This document shows positions 41,930 through 53,086 of a DNA stretch of 64,000 nt, one piece after another. Source of the stretch: Linanthus parryae (Eukaryota; Streptophyta; Magnoliopsida; Ericales; Polemoniaceae); the NCBI GenBank assembly GCA_023055425.1, contig JALGPY010000008.1:11538501-11602500 (forward strand), written 5' to 3'. Position numbers and translations under genes: made by a program. The number at the start of each line of letters is the position of its first letter. Positions within the stretch are counted from its first letter, which is position 1. The notes beneath the pieces were generated by a model. It saw only the letters and a list, made by a program, of their open reading frames with translations, ran no database searches and was not told the DNA's origin.

Positions 41930-44900
41930 CAGCGACACCGGACAACACTTGGTATATGGATTCGGGGGCATCTTCGCATCTTACATCTCAGGCTGGTATG
42001 CTTTCTTCTGTCTCATCAGATAGTCATATTTCTCATATGTTGGTTGGAAATGGTATGAGTATTCCGGTTCGTGGTTCCGGTCAGCAGACTCTTAGTACCC
42101 ACACCAGACCCCTTCATCTCAATAATGTTCTTTTCACCCCTCACATTATTAAAAACCTTGTTTCTGTTCGTCAGTTCACTGTTGACAATAATGTATCCGT
42201 TGAGTTTGACCCCACTGGTTTCTCTGTCAAAGACCTTCGTACGGGAGAATTGTTGTTGAGAAGCAATAGTACTGGAGATCTTTATCCGCTTAACTCCCTT
42301 CACTCAACTCACCCCACTTCCCAACCGCAATCTCTTGCTGTTCTCCTGGCCCCTGTGTGGCACAACCGTCTTGGCCATCCTGGAAGCCATGTCTTAGACT
42401 ATCTTCGAAGTCATAGCCATATCTCATCTACTAAAGCTCATAACACCACTTTGTGTCATGCTTGCCAAACCGGTAAGCATGTCCGACTACCTTTTTCCCC
42501 TTCTTTATCCTGTAATGCTGCCCCATTTGACATTATTCATAGTGATCTGTGGACTTCTCCCGTTCTTAGTAAATCAAAGTACAAATACTATCTCTTATTG
42601 CTTGATGATTTCTCTCACTTCCTATGGATTTACCCTCTGAAACAAAAATCTGAGGCTCTTTCCAAATTCAAGCAATTCGATAATTTTGTCCGCACTCAGT
42701 TTCATACACAAATCAAGACCTTCCAATGTGATCTAGGGGGTGAATTTGATTATGGCTCTTTTCATGACTATGTTGCACAAAATGGTATTTTCTTAAATTT
42801 TGCGTGCCCCCAAACCTCCCCACAAAATGGTAAGGCCGAACGCATGATTCGTCGTGTCAACGACATCTCTCGTACCCTTCTTGCTCAGGCCTCCCCCCCC
42901 CCAACCTTCTGGGTTGAGTCTCTTTCTACAGCAGTCTACTTGCACAACATTCTTCCCACCACTACACTTCAGAATAACATTCCCACTGTCGTTCTCTATC
43001 ATCGTCAACCCACCTATGATCATATTCGCACGTTTGGGTGTTTGACCTTTCTGCCACAGCTCCCCATAAACTTGCTCCTCGCTCCGCTCGTTGTGTCATT
43101 CTCGGATACCCTCCGAATTTTAGAGGTTACCTCTGCCTTGACCTCTCCACTGGTCAAGTACACATCTCTCGTCATGTAACCTTCGACGAGTCTGTCTTTC
43201 CCTTCTCTACCCCCAGCTCAGCCTCCCCTCCCGTTCATAGGTCTCCTGACCCTGACGACAGCCTTCATCCCGCTGCTCTTTTTTGACAGTGTCATACTCC
43301 CTCTTCTCCTCCCACACACGTACCGTTACGATCACCCATGGCCGCCCCTGGCCCTTCGACCCCCTCTCCTATGGGTCCCTCTAGCCCTTTGTCTCCACCT
43401 CTTGCGGTACCCGAACCACCTCCTCCTCCCCCTCCACACTCCCCACAAATGACCACGCGATCCAAACACGGCGTCACCAAGCCCATTCAGCGTCTTACTC
43501 TCCATACCCAAACAGCTCCCTCCATCTCGCCCTTACCTCACTCCCATGTGTCTGCTGTATCGGACCCACGCTGGAAGGCTGCTATGGATGATGAGTTTGG
43601 CGCTATGGTTAAGAACCACACTTGGGACTTGGTGCCTCGCCCTGCTAAGGGAAACATACTTAGGGCTATGTGGCTTTTTCGACATAAGTATCGGGATGAT
43701 GGTACTCTTCAACGCTATAAGGCCCGTCTAGTTGCCAATGGCAAATCCCAAATGGTGGGCGTGGATTGTGAGGTGACTTTTAGCTCAGTGGTTAAACCAG
43801 CCACCATTCGCACCGTTCTTACACTAGCTGTCTCCAGCTCTTGGCCCATTCGACAGCTTGATGTTAAGAACGCTTTTCTTCATGGTGATTTGGAGGAGAC
43901 TGTCTATATGCACCCGCCCCCTGGTTATCGTGATCCTCAACATCCTGATTATGTCTGCCGTCTTCGGAAGTCTCTCTATGGACTTAAGTAGGCCCCCCGG
44001 GCTTGGTTTCAGCGGCTTGCTACATTCCTCACTGACAGAGTTGGCTTTTCTGGTTGCTACTGTGACGAGTCACTTTTTGTATACCGGCGTGGTTCAGACA
44101 CTGTCTATCTCCTTCTTTATGTAGACGATATTATCATCACCGGCTCCTCTTCGGTTCTTTTACAGCAGATTGTCGCACAGTTGTCCGGTGAGTTTTCCAT
44201 GTCAGATCTTGGCCCCTTGCATCACTTCTTGGGTATTGCTGTTACTCGTGATTCCTCTGGCTTGTTTATGTCTCAACGCCAGTATGCTCTGGACATCCTT
44301 CGTCGTGCATCCATGAGCGCGTGTAAGCCTATTGCTACACCTGTTGAGACAGATACTAAACTTACTGGGGAATCTGGACCTCCTGTTTATGATCCTACTC
44401 TTTAGAGGAGCTTAGCAGGTGCTCTACAGTACTTTACCTTCACTCGCCCTGAGCTATCCTATGATGTCCAGCAGATTTTTCTCTTCATGCATGATCCGCG
44501 GGAACAACATTTTCATGCCTTGAAGCGAATCCTACGGTATGTTAGCGGTACTCTTGATTATGGTTTTCGCATATCTGCTACCGCTCCTAATGGTCTCACT
44601 GCATATACTGATGCTGATTGGGCTGGTTGCCCGGACACTCGGCGGTCCACTTCTGGTTACTGCGTTTTCCTTGGTGACAACTTACTCAGATGGTCATCTA
44701 AGCGTCAAGCCACAGTCTCTCGATCTAGTGCTGAAGCCGAATACCGTGGTGTGGCAAACGCTGTCTCTGAGTTATGTTGGATTCGCAACCTTCTAATTGA
44801 GCTTCAAGTTTCACCACCTCGTGCTTCTGTGGTTTATTGTGATAACGTCAGTGCGGTTAACCTATCTGGTAACCCAGTACAACACCAGCGCACGAAGCAT

Positions 44901-45086
44901 GTGGAAATTGACTTGCATTTTGTTCGTGAGAAGGTGCGCCTCGGGCACCTTCGTGTTCTACATATTCCTGCTGATTATCAGTATGCAGACATCTTCACAA
45001 AGGGTTTGCCTCGACATTTGTTTGAGCGCTTCCGGTCCTGCATGAGCGTTCGTTCTCCTCCCGCTCCGACTGAGGGGGAGTATTAG
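41930..45086 (+). pseudogene. Copia polyprotein: protease, integrase, RT, RNase H
   Basis: Protease WYMDSGASSHLTSQ begins at about 41950, then the GAG-pre-integrase zinc motif (HNRLGHPG...CHACQTGKH) and integrase core (IHSDLWTSPV, DDFSHFLWIY, CDLGGEFDYG, QNGKAERMIR). A frameshift near 43050 joins HKLAPRSARCVILGY; a TGA at about 43284 and a Pro-rich linker follow. RT covers 43550-44400 ([24 protein letters not shown]) with a TAG replacing the Gln of YGLKQAPRAW at 43989. Another TAG precedes RSLAGALQYFTFTRPEL at 44403. RNase H (YTDADWAGCPDTRRS, YCDNVSAV, TKHVEIDLHF, ADIFTKGLP) ends at 45086. It has three stops and one shift, so it is inactive. Confidence 0.9.
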
Positions 45087-45187
45087 TCATAGTATTGTAG
45101 GACTAGAATGTAATTTCCTATTGTAAATACGCTATATATTGATGATTTCAATGTGAGCCCGGACAGGGACATTTTCACAATCTAACA
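45081..45187 (+). repeat. 3' LTR of the decayed Copia element
   Basis: It directly follows the purine tract, contains a CTATATATTG box and ends TCTAACA. No close 5' partner is found. Confidence 0.65.
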
Positions 45188-46302
45188 CTCCTAACTAACC
45201 AATAGAGCTTATCCGTAGTCAAACCCTCATGTGAATCTTTTATCAGCAAGCAAACACGTTAATACGCAGAAGAAAGTTATGTCATGCTACCTCAGCTGTT
45301 TGTCTGATCAACTAATATGCAGAAGAAAGATAGGTTTAGAATCCTTAATGGCATATAATAGGCTATTGTACATTGCATGAGTCTCGAACTTAAATCAATT
45401 TTGTGCGCCCATCTGAGAGAGCAACTCAAGTGGTACGTTAATATGTAGACGACCCCTTAAGTTTCAGGTAATGAAGAAAACAAACCTCATTCTAGAATTA
45501 TGTCATGCTACCGCAACTGTTTGTCTGATAATATGAAGAAGAAAATTAGGTTTAGTATCCTTAATGGCAGGCTATTGTACATGTTTGAGTCTCGAACTTA
45601 AATCAATTTTGTGCGCCCATCTGAGAGAGCAACTCAAGTGGTATGTTATGAACTAAAAAACCCTAGATTCAATTAGAAACGAGTGACTGTTGATGAACGC
45701 CAGGCCAAGGGCAAAATGGATCACAGAGAATGAAGGGGAGTACATAAGGGCCTAACAGCTAATTACGCAGTTGCGGCAACAAGGCAACATGGCAGAAGGT
45801 TATTGGATGCGTTATTAGTTGGAAGCTGTTAGAAGGCGGGTCAACTCGTCACCTATTAATGTATCGACGTGGAGTATTGGGGAAATCACCTGGTTGTAAG
45901 ACCAATTGATCAAATTCGGTTACTTTCTCGCTCTCCTCTAATTCTTCTTGTGAATCTATTTGTGAAGGTAATTGCAGTTTCATGGTTCTTGAATCAAGAT
46001 TGGGCGGATCAGGGTTCGACACTACTATAATAGAGAATAAACAATTCTATGCGACAGATTTAAGATCGTTCAAGATTGTATTGGATAAGATCACAGTAAA
46101 TTGTCGATTCGTTGTCATCTTTAATATTCGACATCATGCAAAGACAAGAAGAGATTGCGTAAACAACAAAATGCGTCCTATGAAGATACAAAATAATTAT
46201 ATAAGAAAAGCCACTGTGTTCTTAATGGAGTAAACACAAACATGAAAACGGACACAGTAGATCCATAACAAAAAATGTGAGACGAAGCCGGGAACATATA
46301 AA
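45188..46302. repeat. Duplicated 3' flank of F-box genes, copy B
   Basis: It is homologous to 32290-33897 up to the 3' end of the gene at 46303, without the LINE. Inside it, GTCTCGAACTTAAATCAATTTTGTGCGCCCA-type text occurs twice (near 45382 and 45592), a local tandem duplication of about 210 bp. No gene is seen. Confidence 0.8.
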
Positions 46303-47466
46303 TCAGAAAGAGGGGGAGACCCAAATGTTACCAAATGTCATGTCTCTGTCTTGAAGTTGTCCGGTTTGACCTCCCCATTTGCACATCCCCGTGCCCTCTT
46401 CACGACTGGAGTATAATGTAACACATTGATTAGCATAGCCATCAGCATAATATATGCAATTGGATTTGGTTCCAGCAGCATCGGAAGCAGTTACAGCAGT
46501 AGCACCACTACCCACAAAAATTGAGCTCCCACCGAGATCATATATCTCTTGACATTTAAAATAATTCATCTTCTTGAACTTTTTTTTCTTTGAGGAAATC
46601 ATATTAAACTTAAACACTCTAAACAATATATCAGCTTGGTGTCGCACCCTTCCAGAAACAAGTAGTAACTCACCGCCACATTCTACCAAGTAGACTAGTG
46701 TGTCATTCGCGATTTCCTGATCGTGTATTTTTCCAACAACACGTGACATGCCGGAACACATATCGCAACATAGAAGCTCTCCTACTTTATTAATGGCATA
46801 AAACTGGTCCTTGTAGTAAATAACATCGAAGCATTCAACGAAGGGATGCCCTTCACGCTTTGTTTCAATCACAGACCAGATTTTGTTCCCAGGTTTCAAA
46901 AAGGCAATACAACCTCTGATAATGACCATTAGGACATAGTCCTCAGTTTCGGAAGGACTAGCCGATAACACTGCTCTGTCTAACAATATCTCGTGCGAGG
47001 AGTCCAAGTAGCGTCCGTAGTAGTATTTGAATGATGCCGGGTGAGGAAGAGAGATGCGAACCCCAGTCAGAGGATGCATTAATGCCATCTCATCGGCTAC
47101 ATTGCTGGTTATTAACCAACCCTTTGAGCTAATGCAACACAACCAGGATCGTGCTCCTTGGAGCTCCACTTTGCGAAACATACCTCCCTTTCTCAGACTC
47201 ACAAAGCTTCTTTGATTTTGTCTTTTTGCTTCTGCAAGCATAAGCCATGGAACTTGCGGTTGTGCAGAGAGATTAAAATTTTCCTTAACAGCTACAGATC
47301 TCCATGACCTGCAAACTCCACCGAAAGCGGCGAAATCTTCGTACTGATCAACTCGTTTCGCGATCAAAGTCAGCAGATCAGATGGAAGATCAGCCCAATC
47401 ACCCATCGTTGTTACAAACCCTTCTCCGCCTTCTGATGATCGTCTTGAACGCTTTAAAACATTCAT
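46303..47466 (-). CDS. F-box/DUF295 protein, intact, 387 aa
   Basis: A single-exon paralog of the gene at 33898. The F-box is at about 23-63 (ADLPSDLLTLIAKRVDQYED, FGGVCRSWRSVAVKENF) and the DUF295 propeller runs to the end: SLRKGGMFRKVELQGA, SKGWLITSNVADEMALMHPL, SASPSETEDYVLMVI, DVIYYKDQFYAINKVG, YLVECGGELLLVSG, SNCIYYADGYANQCV, NIWVSPSF. Codon 21 (MGDWADL) aligns with the usual family start and may initiate. Near residues 285-300 a Lys-rich insertion (SSKKKKFKKMNYF) replaces the paralogs' TDFNEWQE, so this propeller blade is lengthened by several residues. The role is inferred as an SCF substrate receptor; the target is unknown. Confidence 0.92.
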   Translation of the reverse strand: MNVLKRSRRSSEGGEGFVTTMGDWADLPSDLLTLIAKRVDQYEDFAAFGGVCRSWRSVAVKENFNLSAQPQVPWLMLAEAKRQNQRSFVSLRKGGMFRKVELQGARSWLCCISSKGWLITSNVADEMALMHPLTGVRISLPHPASFKYYYGRYLDSSHEILLDRAVLSASPSETEDYVLMVIIRGCIAFLKPGNKIWSVIETKREGHPFVECFDVIYYKDQFYAINKVGELLCCDMCSGMSRVVGKIHDQEIANDTLVYLVECGGELLLVSGRVRHQADILFRVFKFNMISSKKKKFKKMNYFKCQEIYDLGGSSIFVGSGATAVTASDAAGTKSNCIYYADGYANQCVTLYSSREEGTGMCKWGGQTGQLQDRDMTFGNIWVSPSF

Positions 47467-47580
47467 GGCTGCTGATGATAGTTGTTAAACCCTTCTTAAA
47501 ACCCTAAACCTTCTTCTCAAAAAGTAAAATAAAACCTGGAGACCCCGAACTTTTGACGATCGTGTTAAACCTTCTTATCC

Positions 47581-47610
47581 TGTTATTTGATAGTTGTCGC
47601 CTTTAAATAA
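47581..47610 (-). promoter_or_regulatory. Conserved promoter block, F-box gene at 47466
   Basis: On the minus strand: TTATTTAAAGGCGACA, then ACTATCAAATAACA, about 115-145 bases before the first ATG. It is shared with 35096-35127 and 54260-54290. Confidence 0.55.
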
Positions 47611-47639
47611 GACAAGGCAGTAGCAACAGACTTTGAGAG

Positions 47640-48016
47640 AATTCAATTGAGAGCACTAACTTCGCCAGCCATCACATGCATAGCTTTTTATATAGGCTTC
47701 GTGGGTGTTGGAAAGAAAGGAGTTGTTTCCTATTTTTCTTTGGAAACTCCTTGCTACCAAAGCAAAGGAATTGACCAAAATCATCGCGGCCCCACTTTAA
47801 TTCGGCTTGTTCACTGCTCATCTCATGCACATTAGGGATGCTCACATGGCTTGGTTACATCATGTTTGAGCTACTATATTGGGCTTGGACCCAACAGTTA
47901 AGAGTTGTTTTAGAAATAAAATAATTCAGCCAAATATCTTCTCCCTAATTTCTATCATGGTATAAGAGCTATAAGTTCTTGGTGACTTAATTATCGTGTT
48001 TGCCCTCCAGCCGCCC
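47640..48016 (+). repeat. Copia LTR end, primer site and leader remnant
   Basis: At 47958-47970 TGGTATAAGAGCT is a degenerate initiator tRNA-Met primer site. The leader behind it (TTCTTGGTGACTTAATTATC, then CCGCC) matches the leaders at 17040 and 38930. The DNA before it, ending ...CCCTAATTTCTATCA, is probably the end of an LTR. No gag or pol follows; a hAT element starts at 48025. Confidence 0.5.
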
Positions 48017-48024
48017 GATGGACC

Positions 48025-48624
48025 CAGGGCCGTCTCTAGCTTTTTTGGGGCCCTAGGCAATTTTTCAACTTAAGGCCCTTATAAATGAATATTAAAATTA
48101 ATTTTCAGCTCAATCAAGTTGTAACTAACACATATATATGTATTTGATTTTGATCTCTAGTTTAACATAACAAATAATTAAAAGCAGAAGCAAAATGTGA
48201 TTAGTTTGTCAAAATTGAGTAATTGTAGTGTCATAGTTTGTCAGAGCGCACATCCATTTCGGTGTCATTGTTTATCAGAATCTTGTATTGTATATATATT
48301 AGTTCTATATTTGTTAGGAGTATATTTTTTCATATTTATTTTAATATTTTGAGACTGAACATATTGTGATAAGTATTAAAAAAAGAGAGTACATGTTCTT
48401 CTTACAAATAGATTTAAAAGAAAGAATTTAGAGCACAAATTAGTCCATTAAAAAACTAATAGGGAACTCATAAGTCGTAATTATAAGAGACTCTAAAATA
48501 AGTCATAATTAAAAGTGCAAATTATTATTGTTTCAAAAAACCCCTCTATGTTTATGGAATTATGAGGCCCTCCCCCTAATGGGGCCCTAGGCAAGAAGGT
48601 ACTTGCATGCAAGAGACGGGCATG
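48025..48624. mobile_element. 600-bp hAT-type element
   Basis: The ends CAGGGCCGTCTCT and (inverted) CATGCCCGTCTCT are flanked by an exact 8-bp duplication GATGGACC (48017-48024 and 48625-48632). GGGGCCCTAGGC occurs near both ends as an inverted subterminal motif. There is no transposase. It sits inside the Copia leader remnant. Confidence 0.85.
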
Positions 48625-48632
48625 GATGGACC

Positions 48633-49189
48633 AAAACTTTTGTAGAGTACTAGTTCAGTAAAATTCAACGGAATACAACCACAATCTTATGAATTTGGAT
48701 TTGACTAATCGTATTCTCTTACGGTTTGGCTAGAGGATAGAAAAGATGATGTGTAGCCTCATAGATGAAATAAGAACCCTGAGAAAGTCAGCTTAATCAA
48801 AGCAAGCAAGACTAGAAATAATGCCTTGTTGTGATACAAATGTTCATAGGCTAATTAACTATCTTCATAACATAGAGCCAAAGGTTAATGTACCTAACAC
48901 AATGTGAGAATAGTGATTATATCCACATAATAAGCTGCTACGGGGAATAAGCTATCACCAAAAATGTGACATGTGGAATCGTTTATCCCCGCCATATTCT
49001 AGAGACTAAATATTTCATAATAAGGCAATCTCAATCATTCAAACTTGTGCAATTATCATTCATTTTGTTTTATGATTGTGGCCTCGGGCACGGAATATGC
49101 ACTAGTTTCAAAAAAGAAGTCACTTTATATTCTTTATATTCGCATGAATACATTCGTGTGAATGACCTTACCTTTCGTGTGAATGGGCA
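48633..49189. other. Intergenic, no gene seen
   Basis: AT-rich. An 81-codon frame at 48966-49211 overlaps the start of the DUF295 remnant on the other strand and has no recognisable domain. Confidence 0.4.
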
Positions 49190-49368
49190 GCGAATTCGGC
49201 TTCCTCTGTAGCATTCGACCACGTAGGCTTCTGTCTCATATGTCATTCCCCGAATAATTCGTCTAACAATCTATGAGGTGTCGGAACATAGATTGCAAAG
49301 TAGAAGCAATCATGTGTTATTAATCGCATAAAACTGATCATTGTATTAGATAACATCAACACAGTTAG

Positions 49369-49677
49369 TAAGGATGGCAATGGATCGGATTCGGATCGGA
49401 TCCACCTATATCCGTATTCGAATCCGATCAAAATAAGTGGATCCATATTTGATCCAAATCCGACTGAATCTTAAACGGATTCGGATCGAATCTGGACCGG
49501 ATTTAATTTGCAATATCCGTATTCGATCCGACAATCCAAATATTCAGAAACGGATCTAATTCGAAACCAAATTCGGATCTTGAGCATTGTTTTTACTTTT
49601 CATAAAAAATACACAACAAATTCATAAAAATATGTAAAAAAAGTCACCACACCAAAAAAAAAATATGCCTCAAATGT

Positions 49678-49724
<47 letters not shown>

Positions 49725-50143
49725 TAGCAATATGACAAACGTAAATCTACCAAGAAATATAAGCAAGTCATTCAAAGGTTAAAGGCACCAATAATGTCTT
49801 ACATTGTCTACAAATTCAATCAAAACACTCTAAAAGTTTTCATAACCATAGTGGAATATTTTCTTCGGGCCTGAAAGTAGTGATTTCTGTAATGTGTGTG
49901 TAGGTAAAAACATAATATTTTATAACTATAAGGGTATTTTCGTAAAACTATGTGTGTTCGGATCCTTTCGGATCGGATATCCATCGAATATCCAAATATA
50001 TTCGGATCGAATCCGGATATGGATCGGATTTTGATTTTTAATATCCATATCCGATCCATTTTAAAATGGATCGAATTCGGCTTGATCCTTTCGGATCGAA
50101 TCACTTGGATTTCAGATCGGATCGAACCGCATTGTCATCCCTA
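49369..50143. mobile_element. 775-bp hAT-type element
   Basis: The ends TAAGGATGGCAATG and (inverted) TAGGGATGACAATG fit the hAT YARNG consensus and have an exact 8-bp duplication ACAGTTAG (49361-49368 and 50144-50151). Both subterminal regions hold many TTCGGATC(C/G) and ATCCGA words in both orientations, as expected for transposase binding sites. There is no transposase. An (AT)n tract fills 49683-49729. Confidence 0.88.
49683..49729. repeat. (AT)n microsatellite
   Basis: About 23 uninterrupted AT units inside the hAT element. Confidence 0.9.
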
Positions 50144-50168
50144 ACAGTTAGTTCCACGTTTTCTAATC

Positions 50169-51176
50169 TTTTTTTTTTTCTTTTCGAAGGATTAATGTAT
50201 TAGAGGCAAAAACCAACACAGTCAAACGACTGAGCTAACAAAACTTTATCCGGCAACCTTGACAGATCCAAAGAGCCAGAAAAACCTTTCTTTCTACACC
50301 AATTAGCGAACTCATGAGCTACACTATTAACTTTCCTATTCACCTGTAAAATTGTAACTTTATCAGCAAAATTAGGCAGAGCTTTGATACTGGGAAGTCT
50401 ATTCCTCCATTTCCAACCAGCAGAACTAGGATCTTGGAAAGCATTGACTACTACCTCAGCATCAGATTCAATAATTAAGGAGTCCTGAGGCCTAAGAAAC
50501 TCATAAGCCTTTGTAATAGCCAGTTCAATTGCAGAAAATTCACCTTCTTCACTGTCCAAGTCAGTCTCAGCTTTAGCCTCTTGAAACAGAATGGAACCTG
50601 AAAAATTCCTTGCCACCAGACCCATTGCCACCAGACCCAGACCCACTGCATTTAGCTTAACACTTGCATCACAGTTAAGGTTGCAAGTATCCCTCTTAGG
50701 TGGAGTCCATTTCAAATCAGAATTCTGCTCTTCAAAGGACTCCATAGCCACTGTGTCAAGCATTAAGTTCATGAATTCTTCATAGAATTGGTCTATCTCC
50801 TTGACAATTGTCTTCATGTCTCTGGTATGCTGAGTGGACCACTTTTCATTTCTAAGTTTCCATATTTTGTCCAGAATGACAGCAGCAAAAACGTCCTTAT
50901 TGATAACATCCTCTTGTCTCTTCTGCATAAAGATGAAGTCATACCACTGATAGATGGAGAAATCTGGTAGACGTCAGTTCTTATCTCAAGATATTTGAAC
51001 CATAAAGCTCTAGATAATTGGCATTTGAAGAATATATGAGATTCATCTTCTTCCTCCTGATTGCATAACTCACAGGTGTGAGAAATTGCACACACTCTCC
51101 ATTTCAAATTGCTTTTTGTGGGGAGAGCTTTGGACAGCATCCTCCATAGCAGATTTTTTGCCTTGGGTGAACTTTC
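50169..51176 (-). mobile_element. 5'-truncated LINE, 1.0 kb
   Basis: The flanking repeats AGTTCCACGTTTTCTAATC (50150-50168) and AGTTCCACGTGTTTTAATC (51177-51195) agree at 17 of 19 positions, so this insertion is older than the LINEs with perfect repeats. A T run (minus-strand A tail) begins at 50169. Frames 51197-50814 and 50928-50200 encode the zf-RVT region (AKNLLWRMLSKALPTKSNLK, CELCNQEEEDESHIFFKC) and RNase H (LNCDASVK, EFSAIELAI, IESDAEVVVNAF, RKVNSVAHEFANW), the end of a plant L1 ORF2, split by one frameshift. Confidence 0.88.
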
Positions 51177-51639
51177 AGTTCCACGTGTTTTAATCACACT
51201 CGAGATATTCTTTCCAGGTTTCCAAAAGACAACATAACCACATTAGAGAATGACCATTAGGACGTAGTCCTCAGTTTTAGAATCGAACTAGCCGATAAAA
51301 CTGCTCTCCAACAATATCCTATATGAGTCCAAGGTGTAGTAATACTATCTCATCCGTATTTGTATGTTCCAAGATTATCTATTTTTATCTAGTAGTATTT
51401 AATAGTGTACCTTTTCCTTTTTCCGAGACAATATTCTTCCTACAAAATTCCTTCGTTTTGGTTGCAAATTGATTAAAATATTAAATCTTCAAACACATCC
51501 CAAACTATAACCAGAAGTGTAAGGAGTCAACCTTATACGCCATTTCACTACGATACTACCAAGTTATGGCACTTCTATGATAGTGTGTGCAGGTTGCATG
51601 GACTTCCAGAAAGCATTGCCACTGACATTGTCCTATTTT

Positions 51640-52470
51640 CTTGAGCCAAGGACACCCTATTTACTTTTATGGGCACCATGTTGAACTAAACAACACAACT
51701 TACCATTGCCAAAGTGATGGAGAGACAGAGAAAATAAGTCAACGTCGATTGGTGATAGACCACTACAGTGTTCTAAATGGGTAAGCTTGGTAGAGTGGTG
51801 GTAAAATACCACATTTCACAGTTGCTTACAGAGTTCACCCTTTGAGGTAATGTACGGCTACAAACCCAAACAGCTTCCATTACACCAACACAAAATAACA
51901 TTTTAGAGGATGTAGACATCTTCCTCAAATACATGACCATGCTAGTGCTACTTCTCAAGGACAATATAACCAAAGCTCAAGAACGGATGAAACTCAATGG
52001 TGATCTGCACATAATAGAAAGGAAGTTCTAGGTGGGTGATTTAGTGTTTCTCAAGTTTCAGCCTTACTTGCAAATTGTTCGATGAACTTCAGAGAGAATT
52101 TGAAGCTTTTTGCACATTTCTATGGACCTTACCATGTGCTAGCAAGATTTTGTAAAGTGGCCTATAAGTTGCAACCTCCAACTGAGGCAAAAATTCACTG
52201 TCTTTCATCTCACTAAATTGAAGCTAGCAAAAGGGCAAGTATTGCATGTAGAGTCATCACTACCAAAAATAGGCCCAGAAGGTGAAAATTTGGTAGAACC
52301 ATTGGCAATCCTCAATGGGTGCTTGGTGAAATCTGGGCAATGCTCCACGTGCGGTTAAGGTTCTGGCCAGTCGTCAAATACTGTACACACAGAGACCACT
52401 TGGGTGGATTATTATGCTATAAAGATGCAATTGCCTGATTACAATTTGTAAGAACACGAATCAGCTCAAG
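51640..52470 (+). pseudogene. Gypsy (Ty3) integrase and C-terminal remnant
   Basis: On the plus strand, through many stops and shifts, one can read CHSDGETE-like text at about 51710, then SKWVSLVEWWYNTTFHSCLQ, SSPFEVMYGYKPKQLPL, a segment like LKLQP, FYGPYHVLARFCKVAYKL and PPTEAKIHCLS near 52150. This is the end of a Ty3/Gypsy integrase. WVDYYAIKMQLPDYNL near 52410 resembles the tail of a chromodomain-type protein. No LTRs or other domains are found. It is an old fragment. Confidence 0.72.
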
Positions 52471-53086
52471 GAGGAGCTATTATAATGAATCTAGACATGA
52501 ATTAGGAATGAAAAGGAGGAAGAACATTCATCAACTAGTCCAGAAGCTACTATATTGCGACAAGTATCGGATCGGGTCTCCGGTTGACCCTATCCGGCCA
52601 ACGGATAAATCAACTGAGATCTTAGTAAGACAGAGACGTCTAAAGGAGGAAACAATGTCGCATTAGTTAACGGATAATCAAGTTTAAATAGATAATCTAA
52701 TTCAATTCCAAATTCGTGCAGAATACACTCTGGTTTCTGTCGCCCAATTTATCTGAATTTCTTTTTTCCTTGATTTTTCTTGTTCGCAAACGAGGATTTC
52801 GATCATAAGCAAGCAAACACTTCTAGTTTTGGGTAAATCGTTTCATATGTATCTTTTATTGATAGTACTTAAAATTGATGATCAGCAGCCTACATTACTA
52901 TCTAAAATATACTAATGATGCAAATGCAAGAAGAGGCTGCATAAATAACGAAAGAATTTCGACGAAATCACAGAGTAAGTAAATAAGAAATAGCCACTGT
53001 GTAATTTTAGGAGACAGTTGCAATATCAAAACGTACATAGTCAATCCGTACGAGGTTGGAAACCTAATTCAGAAACAAGGGGAGAT
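52471..53086. other. Intergenic, 3' flank of the F-box gene at 53087
   Basis: From about 52865 (TTGATGATCAGCAGCCTACA) it matches the 3' flanks at 33640-33897 and 46020-46302. The preceding part may be the 3' noncoding end of the Gypsy remnant. No gene is seen. Confidence 0.55.

Larger units (their letters stand above)
41082..45187 (+). mobile_element. Decayed Copia LTR retrotransposon, gag-deleted
   Basis: It begins with a degenerate primer site ATGTATCAGAGC (41082-41092) and ends with the purine tract TGAGGGGGAG (45071-45080) and a 107-bp 3' LTR (45081-45187) that starts TATTAGTC and ends CACAATCTAACA. The expected start would be TG, so a G-to-A change is likely. Domain order is protease, integrase, reverse transcriptase, RNase H, as in Copia. 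Less than 850 bp separates the primer site from protease, with no Gag core or zinc knuckle, so gag is deleted. The right end abuts CTCCTAACTAACC, which continues in the paralog at 32301. Confidence 0.85.
49190..51345 (-). pseudogene. DUF295 pseudogene fragment with two insertions
   Basis: The minus-strand pieces 51345-51196 and 49368-49190 together match the middle of the gene at 53087-54184: the segment for LLERAVLS...SEDYVLMVIL...FWKPG, then DVIYYKDQFYAIN and the CSGT/IVGK region with YLVEC-like remains. A LINE (50169-51176) and a hAT element (49369-50143) separate them. Neither the F-box half nor the C-terminal third is present, and many substitutions break the frame. Confidence 0.8.

Noticed and set aside
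49369..50143. Regulatory array of repeated TTCGGATC words
   Set aside because: The repeats are confined to a hAT element with exact ends and duplication, where subterminal repeats are expected.
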